Source: Ariolimax columbianus | Lineage: Eukaryota; Mollusca; Gastropoda; Stylommatophora; Arionidae | Direction of reading: 5' to 3' | Assembly (NCBI GenBank): GCA_036924085.1 | Contig: JAVGWX010000002.1 | Coordinates: 86,050,704-86,114,703 of the forward strand | Length of the DNA stretch: 64,000 bases | In this document: in pieces, positions 31,655 through 42,951 of the stretch | How the letters are laid out: each line of letters opens with the position of its first letter | Position numbering within the stretch: the stretch's first letter is position 1 | The notes under the pieces: model-generated | The model's input: only the letters and a program-made list of their open reading frames with translations | The model's database searches: none | Told to the model about the DNA's origin: nothing | Translations under genes and position numbers: made by a program

Positions 31655-32490
31655 TAATATTTCATATCAATTCTTCCTACAGCTCTCTGATTGCTAAAAG
31701 CATTGATCTGCATATTTACATTTCATATCAATTCTTCCTATAGATCTCTGATTGCTAAAAGCATTGATCTGCATATTTACATTTCATATCAATTCTTCCT
31801 ACAACTCTCTGATTGCTAAAAGCATTGATCTGCATATTTACATTTCATATCAATTCTTCCTACAGATCTCTGATTGCTAAAAGCATTGATCTGCATATTT
31901 ACATTTCATATCAATTCTTCCTACAGATCTCTGATTGCTAAAAGCATTGATCTGCATATTTACATTTCATATCAATTCTTCCTACAGATCTCTGATTGCT
32001 AAAAGCATTGATCTGCATATTTACATTTCATATCAATTCTTCCTACAGATCTCTGATTGCTAAAAGCATTAATCTGCATATTTACATTTCATATCAATTC
32101 TTCCTACAGATCTCTAATTGCTAAAAGCATTGATCTGCATATTTACATTTCATATCAATTCTTCCTACAGATCTCTGATTGCTAAAAGCATTGATCTGCA
32201 TATTTACATTTCATATCAATTCTTCCTACAGATCTCTGATTGCTAAGAGCATTGATCTGCATATTTACATTTCATATCAATTCTTCCTACAGATCTCTGA
32301 TTGCTAAAAGCATTGATCTGCATATTTACATTTCATATCAATTCTTCCTACAGCTCTCTCATTGCTAAAAGCATTGATCTGCATATTTACATTTTATATC
32401 AATTCTTCCTACAGCTCTCTGATTGCTGAAAGTATTATTCTTTACGTATTTACTTTTCACAAGATATAACTACAGATCAGTGATTGCTCA
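31655..32490 (+). repeat. 61-bp satellite, about 13 units
   Basis: Units of exactly 61 bp begin at 31681 and recur every 61 bp through 32413, with core TTGCTAAAAGCATTGATCTG and CATATCAATTCTTCCTACAG. Identity between units is high by eye (a few single changes such as CTCTAATTGC and GCTAAGAGC), with degenerate units at both edges. No spacers, so not a CRISPR array. Confidence 0.95.
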
Positions 32491-32519
32491 CAGAATTGTT
32501 TTAAATATAAAAATTGCAT

Positions 32520-32596
32520 ATTTTCTTCCTTCCTCTTCTTCGTCTTCTTCTTCCTCATATTCTTCTTTATCTTCTTCTTCTTCTTCATCTTCTTCT

Positions 32597-32629
<33 letters not shown>

Positions 32630-32660
32630 GAGGAGGAGGAGGAGCAGGAGCAGGATGAGG
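32520..32660 (+). repeat. (TTC)n / (GAG)n tract
   Basis: TTC/CTT repeats to 32628 then GAGGAGGAGGAGGAG. Purely compositional reading frames. Confidence 0.9.
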
Positions 32661-33119
32661 AGATCGTCTTGAGCAGGAGATTATGACGTTGTGTAGTAGT
32701 TTAGAGCGAATGTAACAGACTAGCTCTCTTTTCAGTTTCCATGGCGACGTCACCAATAAATATTATGTAGCGGATCAATTTCGCTTTATCTCCCTTGAAG
32801 ATAATTAACTATTATTTCCCTTTCTTGTTACTTGTAATTGTTTACTGATTATTCTTTCTTTCTCTTTTTTTTTTGCTTTCTTCCTTTCTTACATCTATCA
32901 CTCTTCTACTTACTCACATCTCTAGATGCAACACTCTAACGATTCTTAGAACTGCAGCAAAAATAGTTAGGGGTTTATTTGAAAACAAAATGGTATTATG
33001 ACATCATAAGTGATCTTATATCTAATGTTATAAAGAGGTTTGTGCAAATAGTAATGGTCTTTACGTTGTACTAAATCAGCCCACAATCTCTTCATCAATT
33101 ATATATTCTATTCCTACTA
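32661..33119. other. no recognisable gene
   Basis: AT-rich spacer with a T-rich run near 32860. Nothing assigned. Confidence 0.5.
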
Positions 33120-33318
33120 ATTTAACTGTACTCCAATTGACACAAAGGGGAGTTCGAAAAAGAGGGAGACCAAAAGAAACAGAAGCACAATCATTCTGGA
33201 GGGCTCAACTATGGGTATTAACACTATACAAGATCTAAAAACAGTGGCGACACACCGTTCCAACTGGAGATCATTTGTTTCTGCCTTATGCGCCTTATTT
33301 GGCGCGCAAAGAACATAA
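33120..33318 (+). mobile_element. LINE 3' end adjoining (GATA)n
   Basis: Plus strand reads RGVRKRGRPKETE, then (after frame change) INTIQDLKTVATHRSNWRSF and VSALCALFGAQRT before a stop. This is the terminal stretch of a LINE group ending RSxWRSFVxALxA. Seven bases or so after the stop the DNA becomes (GATA)n, so the microsatellite probably began as the element's tail. Confidence 0.7.
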
Positions 33319-33343
33319 ATAGATAGATAGATATATAAATAAT

Positions 33344-33385
<42 letters not shown>

Positions 33386-33398
33386 TATAGATAGATAT

Positions 33399-33475
<77 letters not shown>

Positions 33476-33518
33476 CAGATAGATAGATAGATAGACATAT
33501 ACATAGATAGAAAGATAT

Positions 33519-33586
<68 letters not shown>

Positions 33587-33603
33587 GTAGATTGATAAAT
33601 TGG

Positions 33604-33645
<42 letters not shown>

Positions 33646-33658
33646 TATATATAGATAA

Positions 33659-33756
<98 letters not shown>
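33319..33756. repeat. (GATA)n microsatellite
   Basis: About 430 bp of GATA with scattered ATATAT, GACA and TTGATAAATTG variants. The 214-codon minus-strand Ile/Tyr/Leu/Ser frame across it is compositional. Confidence 0.95.
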
Positions 33757-33831
33757 TTCACTGGTCTTCAGACTGTATATCTGGTGTCAAGAGCAAAGGC
33801 TTTGATAGTACGAGTTTTCGAGACAACGACA

Positions 33832-33918
33832 ATGGATCAAGATGCTCATCAGTGCGTGAGCTGCAGTGGTCAGCGAACCATAGGGCTTTGTAGCGCGAGT
33901 TAAGAGAACGGAGGACGA
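33832..33918 (+). repeat. dispersed repeat A, internally deleted copy
   Basis: 5' block GGATCAAGATGCTCATCAGT and GAGCTGCAGTGGTCAGCGAA joins abruptly to the 3' block GGGCTTTGTAGCGCGAGTTA and GGACGAAGAAG. The 250 bp that separate these blocks in other copies are missing. Confidence 0.6.
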
Positions 33919-34114
33919 AGAAGTGTGGTCCGCCGGGGTCTTTGTGCATTACGTGGACAAGAATAGCACCATCGCCCAACAGAGAGCATGTCGTCAGAGG
34001 CGACTAACTGTGTGACATAGCAAAACACCGGCCATGTTAAATGGATTGTTAGGGGCAGCATAGATGCGTCTGACAGGCTGAGATATTGAATTTCTCTAGT
34101 GTTTGAGTCTATTA

Positions 34115-34400
34115 AAATGGACTCGCACATTGACTATCCACCCTCCACGACGCTTGTCCCAACGCATCGTAGTAATAAGCTGCTCAAGCCTAGTGCGGTA
34201 AGCAGAAAATTCTCCTCCTGTCTATATTCAGCTCACCCCAGAGCTTAGACCTGCATAGGGGCATCTGCCCCTGTAGATCTACAGGTCGACTAAGATAGGA
34301 CGAAAAAGAAGAAGCAGAAGAAGAAGAAGAGAGGTAGAAAGAAGAAGAAGAAGAAGAATAAGAAGAAGAAGAAGAAGAAATAGAAGAAGAAGAAGAAGCA
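34115..34400 (+). repeat. dispersed repeat C, copy 2 with (GAA)n tail
   Basis: Blocks TATCCACCCTCC, CCCAACGCATCG, AATAAGCTGCTCAAGCCTAG, GGGGCATCTGCCCCTGTAGA and GGTCGACTAAGATAGGAC, then a (GAA)n tail at about 34305-34400. Reverse copy at 15490-15690. Confidence 0.7.
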
Positions 34401-34599
34401 GAAAATATTTAATTTCAGATGAATGGAGCTAGATTTTCTGAGTTGTTATCATTCTCATTCATAGGTCGACACTGGCCCATACATTTGGTATACACTTGTT
34501 TAAACCTGTGTCGTATTTTCACTGTCTAGTGCTTACCTCTGGAATTCACGAGATTGACGTCCATCGCACTTGCTGCAGACCGTGTCGGTTTTGGTGTGA

Positions 34600-35020
34600 C
34601 TGTCAAATGTAGCCACGGGACTGTAATGGACTAGAACACGTCGCGGGAGAGATGCACAACACTTCACTTAAACGCTGAGTGATATCTGCACGACCTCTTG
34701 CCGTTAATGGAAAGGCACGACACACAGCGATAGATGCCATCTCCTCTCCTCTTCCTTGTTGGATACCTGTTTTCGGGAAAGACTTCGGGAGTAACCCTGA
34801 GGAAAAATCTGCATCCTGTGCTATCTCTAGTATTCTTGATAATGTCTTTCCACTGGCTAAAGGTAGCTCAGTACAAGAGAGTGAGGTTGACAAATTCGCA
34901 GTTTCTACCTCACTGTAATCCAAATCAGCGAAAAAATCACCCATTTTAGCGAACGCAGCAAGAGAAAAGATTGTCCACGCGGCTTAACAGAGAGAGCGGT
35001 TTTTATCACATGGGATGGGC
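34600..35020 (-). repeat. dispersed repeat E, copy 3 (open frame)
   Basis: Minus strand from ATG at 34944 encodes 113 codons without a stop: MGDFFADLDYSEVETANLST, then LSCTELPLASGKTL, SRILEIAQD, and ends PLQSRGYI. The start and the first 40 codons are shared with the copies at 16795 and 10340, which carry stops. No domain recognised. It could be the first coding exon of a transposon or a repeated gene-derived piece. Confidence 0.5.
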
Positions 35021-35204
35021 GAATATCATTTACCAGTATACAGCCAATTTAGTTTTGTTACTTATTTCCCTTCACTGAGGAATCTTTTATTTACGGCAAT
35101 GAGAAGTCTAGTGGCTGTTGCCAACCACTAGCGCAGTTTTCTTTGATACCCCTATTACATCTTCTATTTCACCCTGTTTTCTGTTCTTCCAATCTTATGT
35201 GATG

Positions 35205-35490
35205 TCCCTTCTCTTCTCGTCTCTTCTCTTCTTTTCTTTTCTCTTCTCGTCTTTTCTCTTTTCATCTCTTCTCTTCTCGTCACTTCTCTTCTCTTCTCGT
35301 CTCTTCTCTTCTCGTCGCTTCTCGTCTCGTATCTTCTCTTCTCGTCTCTTCTCTTTTCGTCTCTTCTCTTCTTGTCGCTTCTATTTTCGTCTCTACTCGT
35401 CTCGTCTCTTCTCTTCTATTCTCTTCTCTTTTCGTCTCTTCTCTTTTCTTTTCGTTTCTTCTCGTATGTTCTTTTCTGTTCTCTTATCCT
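35205..35490 (+). repeat. (TCTCTTCTCG)n polypyrimidine tract
   Basis: About 285 bp of TCTCTTCTCGTC-like units. Frames on the plus strand of Leu/Phe/Ser/Arg are compositional. Confidence 0.9.
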
Positions 35491-35766
35491 TTCTAATGAC
35501 CACCCTGATTTTTGTTTTTGAGATGTAAATGGTCAAAGCCCCCCTTTCTAATATTTAAGATTGAAATGGAGATGCGCTTCTGATTGTTTAATTAGGAACA
35601 TATTATTGGCCAACGATAGGTCTCATCTCTCAGTGGCACATACATTTTGGTCTTCTCCTTGTGACCATTAGTGGTATCACCTGTGTATGATAAGATATGG
35701 CGAATTAATGTCACTCTGTCTTAACTTACTAGTGATCTTAAACTAAGCTGACCTTTGCTTTCCTAT

Positions 35767-35770
<4 letters not shown>

Positions 35771-35848
<78 letters not shown>
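35771..35848. repeat. (TA)n tract at LINE 3' end
   Basis: About 78 bp of TA directly at the 3' end of the minus-strand LINE. The matching tract at its 5' end is 36753-36819. Confidence 0.95.
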
Positions 35849-35849
<1 letters not shown>

Positions 35850-35851
<2 letters not shown>

Positions 35852-36750
35852 ATTTGAAGAACGTCGCTCCCATCACAGTCTGCCTGAAAGAAACTGGTTC
35901 TCTTGACAAAAGTCCAGCCTCCGCCACAGTCATACCCAGGCATTCCTGGATATCTTGGTGCCATCGTCTTCTTGGTCTACCCTTCCTCTTTTGCCTGGCA
36001 CCATTCCGTTCTCTCAAGACCGTTGTGTCTCTTGATGTGACCAAAGTATTTGCATTTTCTAGCAAAAATGGAAATGATAAACAAGTTCTCCTCTATGCTC
36101 AACTCTTGCCGAAATTTTACATTTTTTTTTTCCTCTGTCCAGGGTATTTTGAGGATCTTTCTGTAACAGTTTGACTCGAAAGATTCTATTTTTTGTCTAG
36201 AAGTTTTGGTAATCGTCCATGATTCACATCCATAAGCTGCCACAGGAAAAACACAGGCTCTCAAGACTTTTACTTTTATCATTTTGTTGGCGCTCTGCCA
36301 TAATTTCTTCAGGCTGTTCAGTCTCTGCATTGCCATAGCTAGTCTTCTTTTGATTTCTTTCAAGCAGTCGCCATTTTTGTGAATTCTGGAGCCCAGATAT
36401 TCAAAAAGTGTGACCTGATCTATTTCCTCACCACCCACTGTAAATTTATGCTGATATTGTGTTTTGTCGGTTGTCATTATCTTTGTTTTATTTATGTTTA
36501 TGAACATGTATTGATCTTTACGATGTCCATTAACGTCTGAAAGTAGCTGCTCTAGCCCTTCTGCACTTCTTGATAGCATCACTGTGTCATCTGCGTATCG
36601 TAACTCTGGAATCTCGTAACCCTTCCCCCCAATCGTAAATGGGTTGAAACTTTCAATGGTCTGGTCTTCTCGAACATTTCTCATTATACATTCCGCATAT
36701 ATGTTGTACAGATAAGGTGAGAATATATATCCCTGTCGAACTCCCTTTTG

Positions 36751-36752
<2 letters not shown>
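35850..36752 (-). mobile_element. LINE RT and C-terminus, 5' truncated
   Basis: Minus strand, starting at KGVRQGYIFSPYLYNIYAE right beside (TA)n. Then ELRYADDTVMLSRSAEGLEQ (intact YADD catalytic box, about 36600), MFININKTKIM, VTLFEYLGSRIHKNGDC, EIKRRLAMAMQRLNSLKKLW, VFPVAAYGCESWTITK, IFARKCKYFGHIKRHNG. After one frameshift near 35990 it ends GRPRRRWHQDIQECLGMTV and RQTVMGATFFK with a stop, then (TA)n. It is open for 235 codons, so fairly young. The same 3' end occurs on the plus strand at 51986-52140. Confidence 0.9.

Positions 36753-36819
<67 letters not shown>
36753..36819. repeat. (TA)n tract at truncated LINE end
   Basis: About 67 bp of TA between the 5'-truncated minus-strand LINE and the start of the plus-strand LINE region. 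Confidence 0.95.
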
Positions 36820-36821
<2 letters not shown>

Positions 36822-36894
36822 AGAAGGGAAGGGCTACCGAGAAAATGAGACACACGCTGACATCATACTGTCTGCACCCGAACCCTTCACTAGA

Positions 36895-39878
36895 AGTCTT
36901 GACAATGTCTTGCCTCTAGAACATGGTCGACAAGCTCACAAGCATGCCCAGAAGAATTAATGTCCGCCTGATTACACTGCGTCTCCCTCTAATAGGAGGG
37001 CGCCATGCCACACTTATCAGTGCATACGCACCCACAATGACAAATCCTCAGGAAACAAAAGATAAGTTTTATGAGGACCTTGAGGCGCTCATCGCTGCAG
37101 TCCCCAAATCTGACAAACTGATCATCCTCGGTGATTTTAAAGGTTGGGTTGGCATAGACCATACGGCCTGGGAGGGGGCCATTGGCAGACATGATATCGG
37201 GAAATGCAATAGTAACGGACTGCTCCTTCTGAGGACATGTGCCGCAAATGAACTACTCATTACAAATACAGCTTTCCGACTTCCTGTCCGAAAAAAGAAC
37301 CACAAGGATGCACCCAAGGTCCCGCCACTGGCACCTCATTGACTACATTATCATCAGACGTAGGGATCGAGCGAATGCTATGGTAACGAAGAGCATGTGT
37401 GGTGCAGAATGTTGGACCGACCATCGACTTGTCATTGCCAAGCTAAACTTCAAGATCCAGTCCAAAATGCGCCCGCAGGGAAAGAAACCACCGAGGAGGC
37501 TAAATGTCTCTCAGCTGAAATACGAACCCACGAGAGAAGGCTTCCAGGAAGAGCTTGAGGGCAAACTATCTGAGCTTCGTTTTGAAAAGAACGACATCGA
37601 AGAGAACTGGGCATCAATGAGAAACACACTCTACGATACAGCTGTTAAACACATTGGCCAAGTCACGCGCACGCATAAGGACTGGTTTGATGAGAACGAT
37701 CTGGAAATACAGGGCCTTCTCGATGCAAAACATGAAGCGCACAGGGAATACCAGAGGGACACATCATCTCCGGCATCAAAAGCTGCCTTCAATACTGCTC
37801 GCAAAGCTGTCCAGACCAGGCTTAGAGTGATGCAAGACTACTGGCTCAGCAAAAGAGCTGACGAAATTGAGATGTTCGCCGAGCGTCATAACACCAAACG
37901 GTTTTATGAGGCACTGAAAGCTCTCTACGGCCCGCAGCCCTCAAGTAATACTCCAGTTCGTAGTGCGGATGGAGCACTGATAACACATAAGGTTCAGATT
38001 CTAGACAGATGGGCAGACCACTTCTGCAAAATACTAAACCACCCATCGTCCATAAATGAAGAGGCCATCCGGCGAATGCCGCAGGTGGAACTGAACCTGG
38101 CGTTGGATGAAGTCATCACTGAGGAGGAAGTCGACAGGGCAATCAGTTCACTATCCAAAGGAAAAGCTACAGCAGCTGATGCAATACCAGCAGAGGTATA
38201 TAAGACAGCTGGCCCATCCCTCACCAGAAGGATCACTAAACTCTTCTGTCACATGTGGGCTGAAGGAACAATTCCGCAGGAGCTAAAGGACGCCTCAATC
38301 GTTCACCTGTACAAAAGAAAAGGCAACCGCCAGGAATGCGACAATCATCGTTGAATATCGCTACTCTCCGTAGCAGGCAAGATCATAGCGCGCTTACTGC
38401 TAAACAGGCTCAACACACACCTTCAACAAAGCCACCACCTCCCAGAAAGCCAATGTGGATTCAGAGCCGGAAGAGGAACTGTGGACATAATTTTTGCCGC
38501 TCGCCAAGTACAAGAGAAGTGTCGAGAACAAAATCAGGCCATGTGCACAACATTTATTCATTTGACAAAGGCATTTCATATAGTAAACAGAGAAGGGCTG
38601 TGGATGATAATGTCTAAGTTTGGCTGCCCCAAAAAGTTCATAAAAATGGTGAAACAGCTACACGAAGGCATGTGTGCTCGTGTACTGGACAGCGGTGCAA
38701 TCTCTAAAACGTTTCTAGTATCAAACGGAGTTAAACAAGGATGTGTACTCGCCCCGACTTTGTTCAGCATGATGTTCGCGGCCATGATGTCAGACGCCTT
38801 CAGATCACTGGAGCTTGGAATACCCATTAAGTACCGCAAAGATGGTAAATTACTCAATCCCAGAATAATGAAGGCCAAAACCAGAGTGGCTGGCGACATA
38901 ATCAGGGAACTTGTATTTGCTGACGACTGCACTCTAATAAGCAACTCAGAACTGAACATGCAGGTTGGAATGGACCAGTTCACTGCCGCATGCGAAAATT
39001 TTGGCCTGACCATAAATGCCAAAAAAACAGAGGTCATGTACCAACCAGTACCAGGCATGCCGTACACAAAACCAGACTACAGTCAGCGGGAAGATGCTGA
39101 ATGCCGTAGACAAATTTACATATCTGGGCAGCACGCAGTCGAGATCTGTCAGCCTAGACGATGAGGTGGCAAGCAGAATAGCAAAGGCCAGCACAGCCTT
39201 TGGTAGAATGCGCTCGATGGTCTGGGCACGTCGTGGCATCAGCGTCAAGACCAAACTCAAAGTCTATCGTGCAACCATCATTCCAACCCTACTATACGCT
39301 TGCGAAAGCTGGACTGTATACTCTGGACATGCAAGAAGGTTAAACCACTTCCACACAGGTTGCCTGAGGCGAATATTCCACATCCGATGGCAAGATCGTG
39401 TCACTGACATCGAGGTACTCTCGAGAACTAACATGCCCAGCATACATGCACTGCTAGAGAAATCACGACTAGGATGGGCCGGATACCTCGTCCGTATGTC
39501 AGACGAGCGGCTCCCAAAAAAGCTTCTCTACGGCGAGCTGAGAGAGAGATGGCGCGAGAGAGGGCGCCCAAAGAAACGTTTTAAAGACGGTCTGAAGGAC
39601 TTACTGAAAAGTTCCCAGATAGACATCGACACCCGGGAATGTCTTGCGCAAAACAGATCTGACTGGAGAAGCGCAGTCAAATCGGGCGTAGCTGCCGATG
39701 AAGACGACCGTGTTGTGAAAGCCCAGAGCAGACGCGAGACGCGGAAATCCCGAGCAGCGGGAACACCATCATCTTCTACAAACCTCGTGTGCCTGATATG
39801 TAGCAGATGTTTTCGTGCCCGTATTGGCCTGTTCAGCCACATGAGCACCCACACCCAACAGGGAAATCTGTGACAAGG
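36895..39878 (+). mobile_element. LINE, near-complete EN-RT-C2H2 copy
   Basis: Best-preserved element. Endonuclease, lacking its N-terminal part: [45 protein letters not shown] (catalytic GDFN altered to GDFK), [21 protein letters not shown] (intact TDH end motif, about 37418). RT: LSKGKATAADAIPAEVYKTA, LKDASIVHLYKRKGNRQECD, a TGA at 38352 where the family has Gly (NHRGISLLS), GFRAGRGTVDIIFAARQ, SNGVKQGCVLAPTLFSMMF, LVFADDCTLIS (FADD 38916-38927), NFGLTINAKKTEVM. C-terminus: FTYLGSTQS, ESWTVYSGHARRLNHF, WAGYLVRMSDERLPKK, GRPKKRFKDGL, and a C2H2 finger CLIC...HMSTH (about 39790-39855). Lesions: six-A run at 37291-37296 shifts frame, the TGA, and a frame change near 39080. Confidence 0.92.
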
Positions 39879-39882
39879 ATGA

Positions 39883-40814
39883 TGTAGCAGACCCTCTGCT
39901 GCCGTGATCTAACTTAGAACATTCTCACACTCATCCACATCATCATGACCATACTCAGTAAATGACATATCACACAGCAGGTGGCATATTTATTATATCA
40001 TACTCATATCATAGAATGAGCAGAGAAAATACAAACACAATATAATACATATCTTAACTAAACATTCTACTAAAACGGGAATTGTAAGCATTAGCTATTG
40101 ATGGAATTCCAAACTATCTAAAAACCCAGTTCTATTGCCTTGCAATTACATCACACACACATCGCTTTAACTGCGTCTTCAACACACCTTATCAAATACT
40201 CTTCCTCACCGAAATCCCCTCAGGCGGGCGATCTCGACATACTCGTTCACAATGTGTCCTTGCTTACAAACACACGTTCAGATTATCTATTAATGCAAAA
40301 CTCACACACCTATTTGAGCGATCCTGTTCTATCACTAAACATTCGTCCAACCGTCTATCAATCGCTCCTCTATCTAAGTCGGTGAGTTAAACATACTATC
40401 CACATTCAGTCTCTCTCTCTCTCTCATACAGCCTCTCTCTATCTAGCCTCTCTCTCTCCAGCCTCTCTCTATCTAGCCTCCCGAGCTAAACTTTGTCTCG
40501 AGTTATATATCCTCAAGCAAGACCAGAGCTTGACCAATCGATCTCAGGTATTGTCATCTTCAATCCCAATTGGAACGAAACACTTTGCACACCTGTCACT
40601 CACTCTCTCGCAGCAAGCCCCGCTGCCAATTTCGTCTGTCAATCAATCTCCCCCTACCAAAATCGGAAGGCTAGTGGTCAGTTTCTACCTGTCCACATTC
40701 CTTAATTCAACTCTGTTCTCCTTTACTGAGACGGTGAGTGACCTTGACATGCATTCAGGTAGCTTTAGGCTTTAACATGTTCAAACTCCCCTTGCTCCGG
40801 CGGGAACTGTTACA
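39883..40814 (-). repeat. LTR (3' LTR in element orientation)
   Basis: 932 bp. In minus orientation it reads TGTAACAG ... GGATATATAACTCGAG (TATA box, about 40500-40515) ... AATAAATATGCC (poly(A) signal, about 39990) ... CTGCTACA, the usual U3-R-U5 order. A CT-rich run lies at about 40410-40470. Confidence 0.92.
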
Positions 40815-40826
40815 TTACCTCCCTTA
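40815..40826 (-). promoter_or_regulatory. polypurine tract
   Basis: TAAGGGAGGTAA on the minus strand directly before the 3' LTR start TGTAACAG, the expected place for plus-strand DNA priming. Confidence 0.7.
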
Positions 40827-40879
40827 ACTACAGACCGAAACACGGATGGTCATTTTTTATCATTTGGCAAATGACCACC

Positions 40880-42240
40880 ATTTTCGTCTGCACTATCTAA
40901 AATGTAAACACTACTCCTGTTTACAACTCCACTCAACTTGTACCTGCCTTGAAAAGAAAACACTGTCACACTATTTTCGTCTCCACTATCCATAATGTAA
41001 AAACCACTCCTGTTTACAACTTCACTCACATCGTACATGCATGAAAGATGTCATTTGATACATATAAACTTTGTGTAATACATACACAATCAATACAAGC
41101 AGAAGAAAAACACTGTGGCTGGTGGTTTTTACAACACAAGCCACCACTTTTACATCGTTTTACAGTCAAATACACCCAAGTCTGTCCCTGCGGGACCTTT
41201 AACTCATCAAAACAGGAACATCTTAAGGAATTCTCCTTACTCATTAAGGTCAACATACCTCGCCCTGTTTCCGTGCCTTCCTCTAAGGACACGAACCTTC
41301 ATTGTTACACACGACCAGTTCAGGTCAATTTTCTCAGGCGGTCTCATTACACGCCTGGCCGACAATTCACTTCATACTAACTCCTGTGAGGCCACGAATT
41401 TACGTGGGTTATCCTCGGGCTAGTTATCACTGTCTCTCTTGACAGCTATCCCCTCTAAAAGAAAACAGCAAAATTCTTTATGTTTCCCACAAAAACGATA
41501 TTTGACAACATATGTCATAGTCAATATTACAACTTCTGATCAATATAGTCTTCTCTGCAAAGACTCCACATATATGTGATAAAATATACACCATAACAAG
41601 TCAGTAAAATCTACTGTTACAACACTAAGTGCCATTAAGTCGGCCAGCTCAGTGTTCCAATATGCTATTTCTTGTTCTGGAACTCGTGGTGACCTCTGTT
41701 TGCGGAGGCCTACAGTCTGGATGAGATATACTGCTCTGTAGATCACCTTTATAACCTGTATCAAATACCTGTAAACATGATGATTAAACAACAACAAAAA
41801 AAACCCAACAAAACACAAGACAAATGCTTTGCATACAATGTCGAAACCCAAAACCAAAATATTTGCACGCATACTTATGATATCAATATTTCAGTCAGCA
41901 AGTATCACACTTTGATACTGTCAGGATATGTAATCTTGTTTAAACAACAAAACAACAACAAAATAAAGAAAAATTCAATGCATGAAATGTTGACCATACA
42001 ACCCACTAAAAATGCAAGTAAAACCATTAGTCAAAACCCAAACACCAAATACAAATGTCAAAATATTTGCACGCATACTCATCATGTCAGTATTTCAGTC
42101 CGTAAGTATCACACCTTGATACTTATGTCAGGACACATAATCATGTTTAAACAAACCAACAACAATCAATTAAAGTGCAAGTAATACGCTTGTCAAAATC
42201 CAAATGTCAAAATATTTGTACACATAAACATGGTTAAGTG
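40880..42240 (-). other. LTR element internal region with duplications
   Basis: No long open frame. Two internal tandem duplications: a 93-bp period at 40880-41045 (plus-strand TTTTCGTCT and CTCCTGTTTACAACT blocks twice; minus strand reads EVVNRSGFYIMDSGDE and GVVNRSSVYILDSADE), and a roughly 200-bp period at 41850-42160 (AAAATATTTGCACGCATACT twice, CAGTATTTCAGTC-like twice, with a third partial at 42205). Function not assigned. Confidence 0.6.
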
Positions 42241-42419
42241 CCATCAACCTTCACTCCTGCTCGTGCCCCACAGATGAGCATCTGTTAATGCCCCTTTCAA
42301 AAGATACTAAAGTATGACTAAGTTCTACTAGACTATGTCACTAAACTATGACTAAGTTCAAACTTAATCAGATACTAAACTATGTCTGAGTCAAAAGTCA
42401 CAAACCGAATCGTCCACAT

Positions 42420-42800
42420 GTGGAATTACGTCATGCTGTAACCCTTCTAGTCCAGGTGCAGTCTTTGTTAAAGTTGGATAGCCCCTTTAACTTCTGGCCG
42501 TCTTTGTCACGAGGAATCAAAACCAAATGTTGTGATCTAACTAATTCACCGCTGTTTCCCCAAATTCCCCGCATCAAAGCTACCTGGTCAGATTTTGACC
42601 GAAACATCATGTCCACGTGTTACCCTGCGTCGCGTAGGCATTACCTGGCGCATCCAGCTATCCTGCGTCTCTTGTCCGTTCTGTCCGTTCCTCTGGTCAG
42701 AAATGTCCATTTGATCTCGGTCAGTCTTCGCTTCAGACTGACCGTCCGCTCATTGTCTGGCGTGTACTTCAGACAACGAATTCAAAGGAATTTTTAACAT
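42420..42800 (-). other. LTR element internal region, short frame
   Basis: Minus-strand frame 42431-42616 (61 codons, MDMMFRSKSDQVALMRGIWG at its start). Not linked in frame to the zinc-knuckle ORF and not recognised. Confidence 0.25.
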
Positions 42801-42951
42801 CTGGTCATTCCTCCATCTCTATACCCTACCCCCTAATTATCCAAATCTCCGTTTCCCAAGGATAACGGTAGATGAAACAAATTTTATGCAAATGCATACA
42901 TTAACTGGAGTTTCACATGATAGCCCATGTGTGTAAGTACTCCACACGACT

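Noticed and set aside
31655..32490. CRISPR-like regular repeats
   Set aside because: Units are directly adjacent with no unique spacers, the genome is eukaryotic and no cas genes are present.
33117..33761. 214-codon minus-strand frame of Ile/Tyr/Leu/Ser
   Set aside because: (GATA)n microsatellite read in one frame.
38576..39067. 163-codon minus-strand frame
   Set aside because: Antisense shadow of the well-supported LINE RT on the plus strand.
41048..41423. Two overlapping plus-strand frames of 102-110 codons inside the LTR element
   Set aside because: Opposite to the element's orientation and without a recognisable motif; kept only as part of the internal region.
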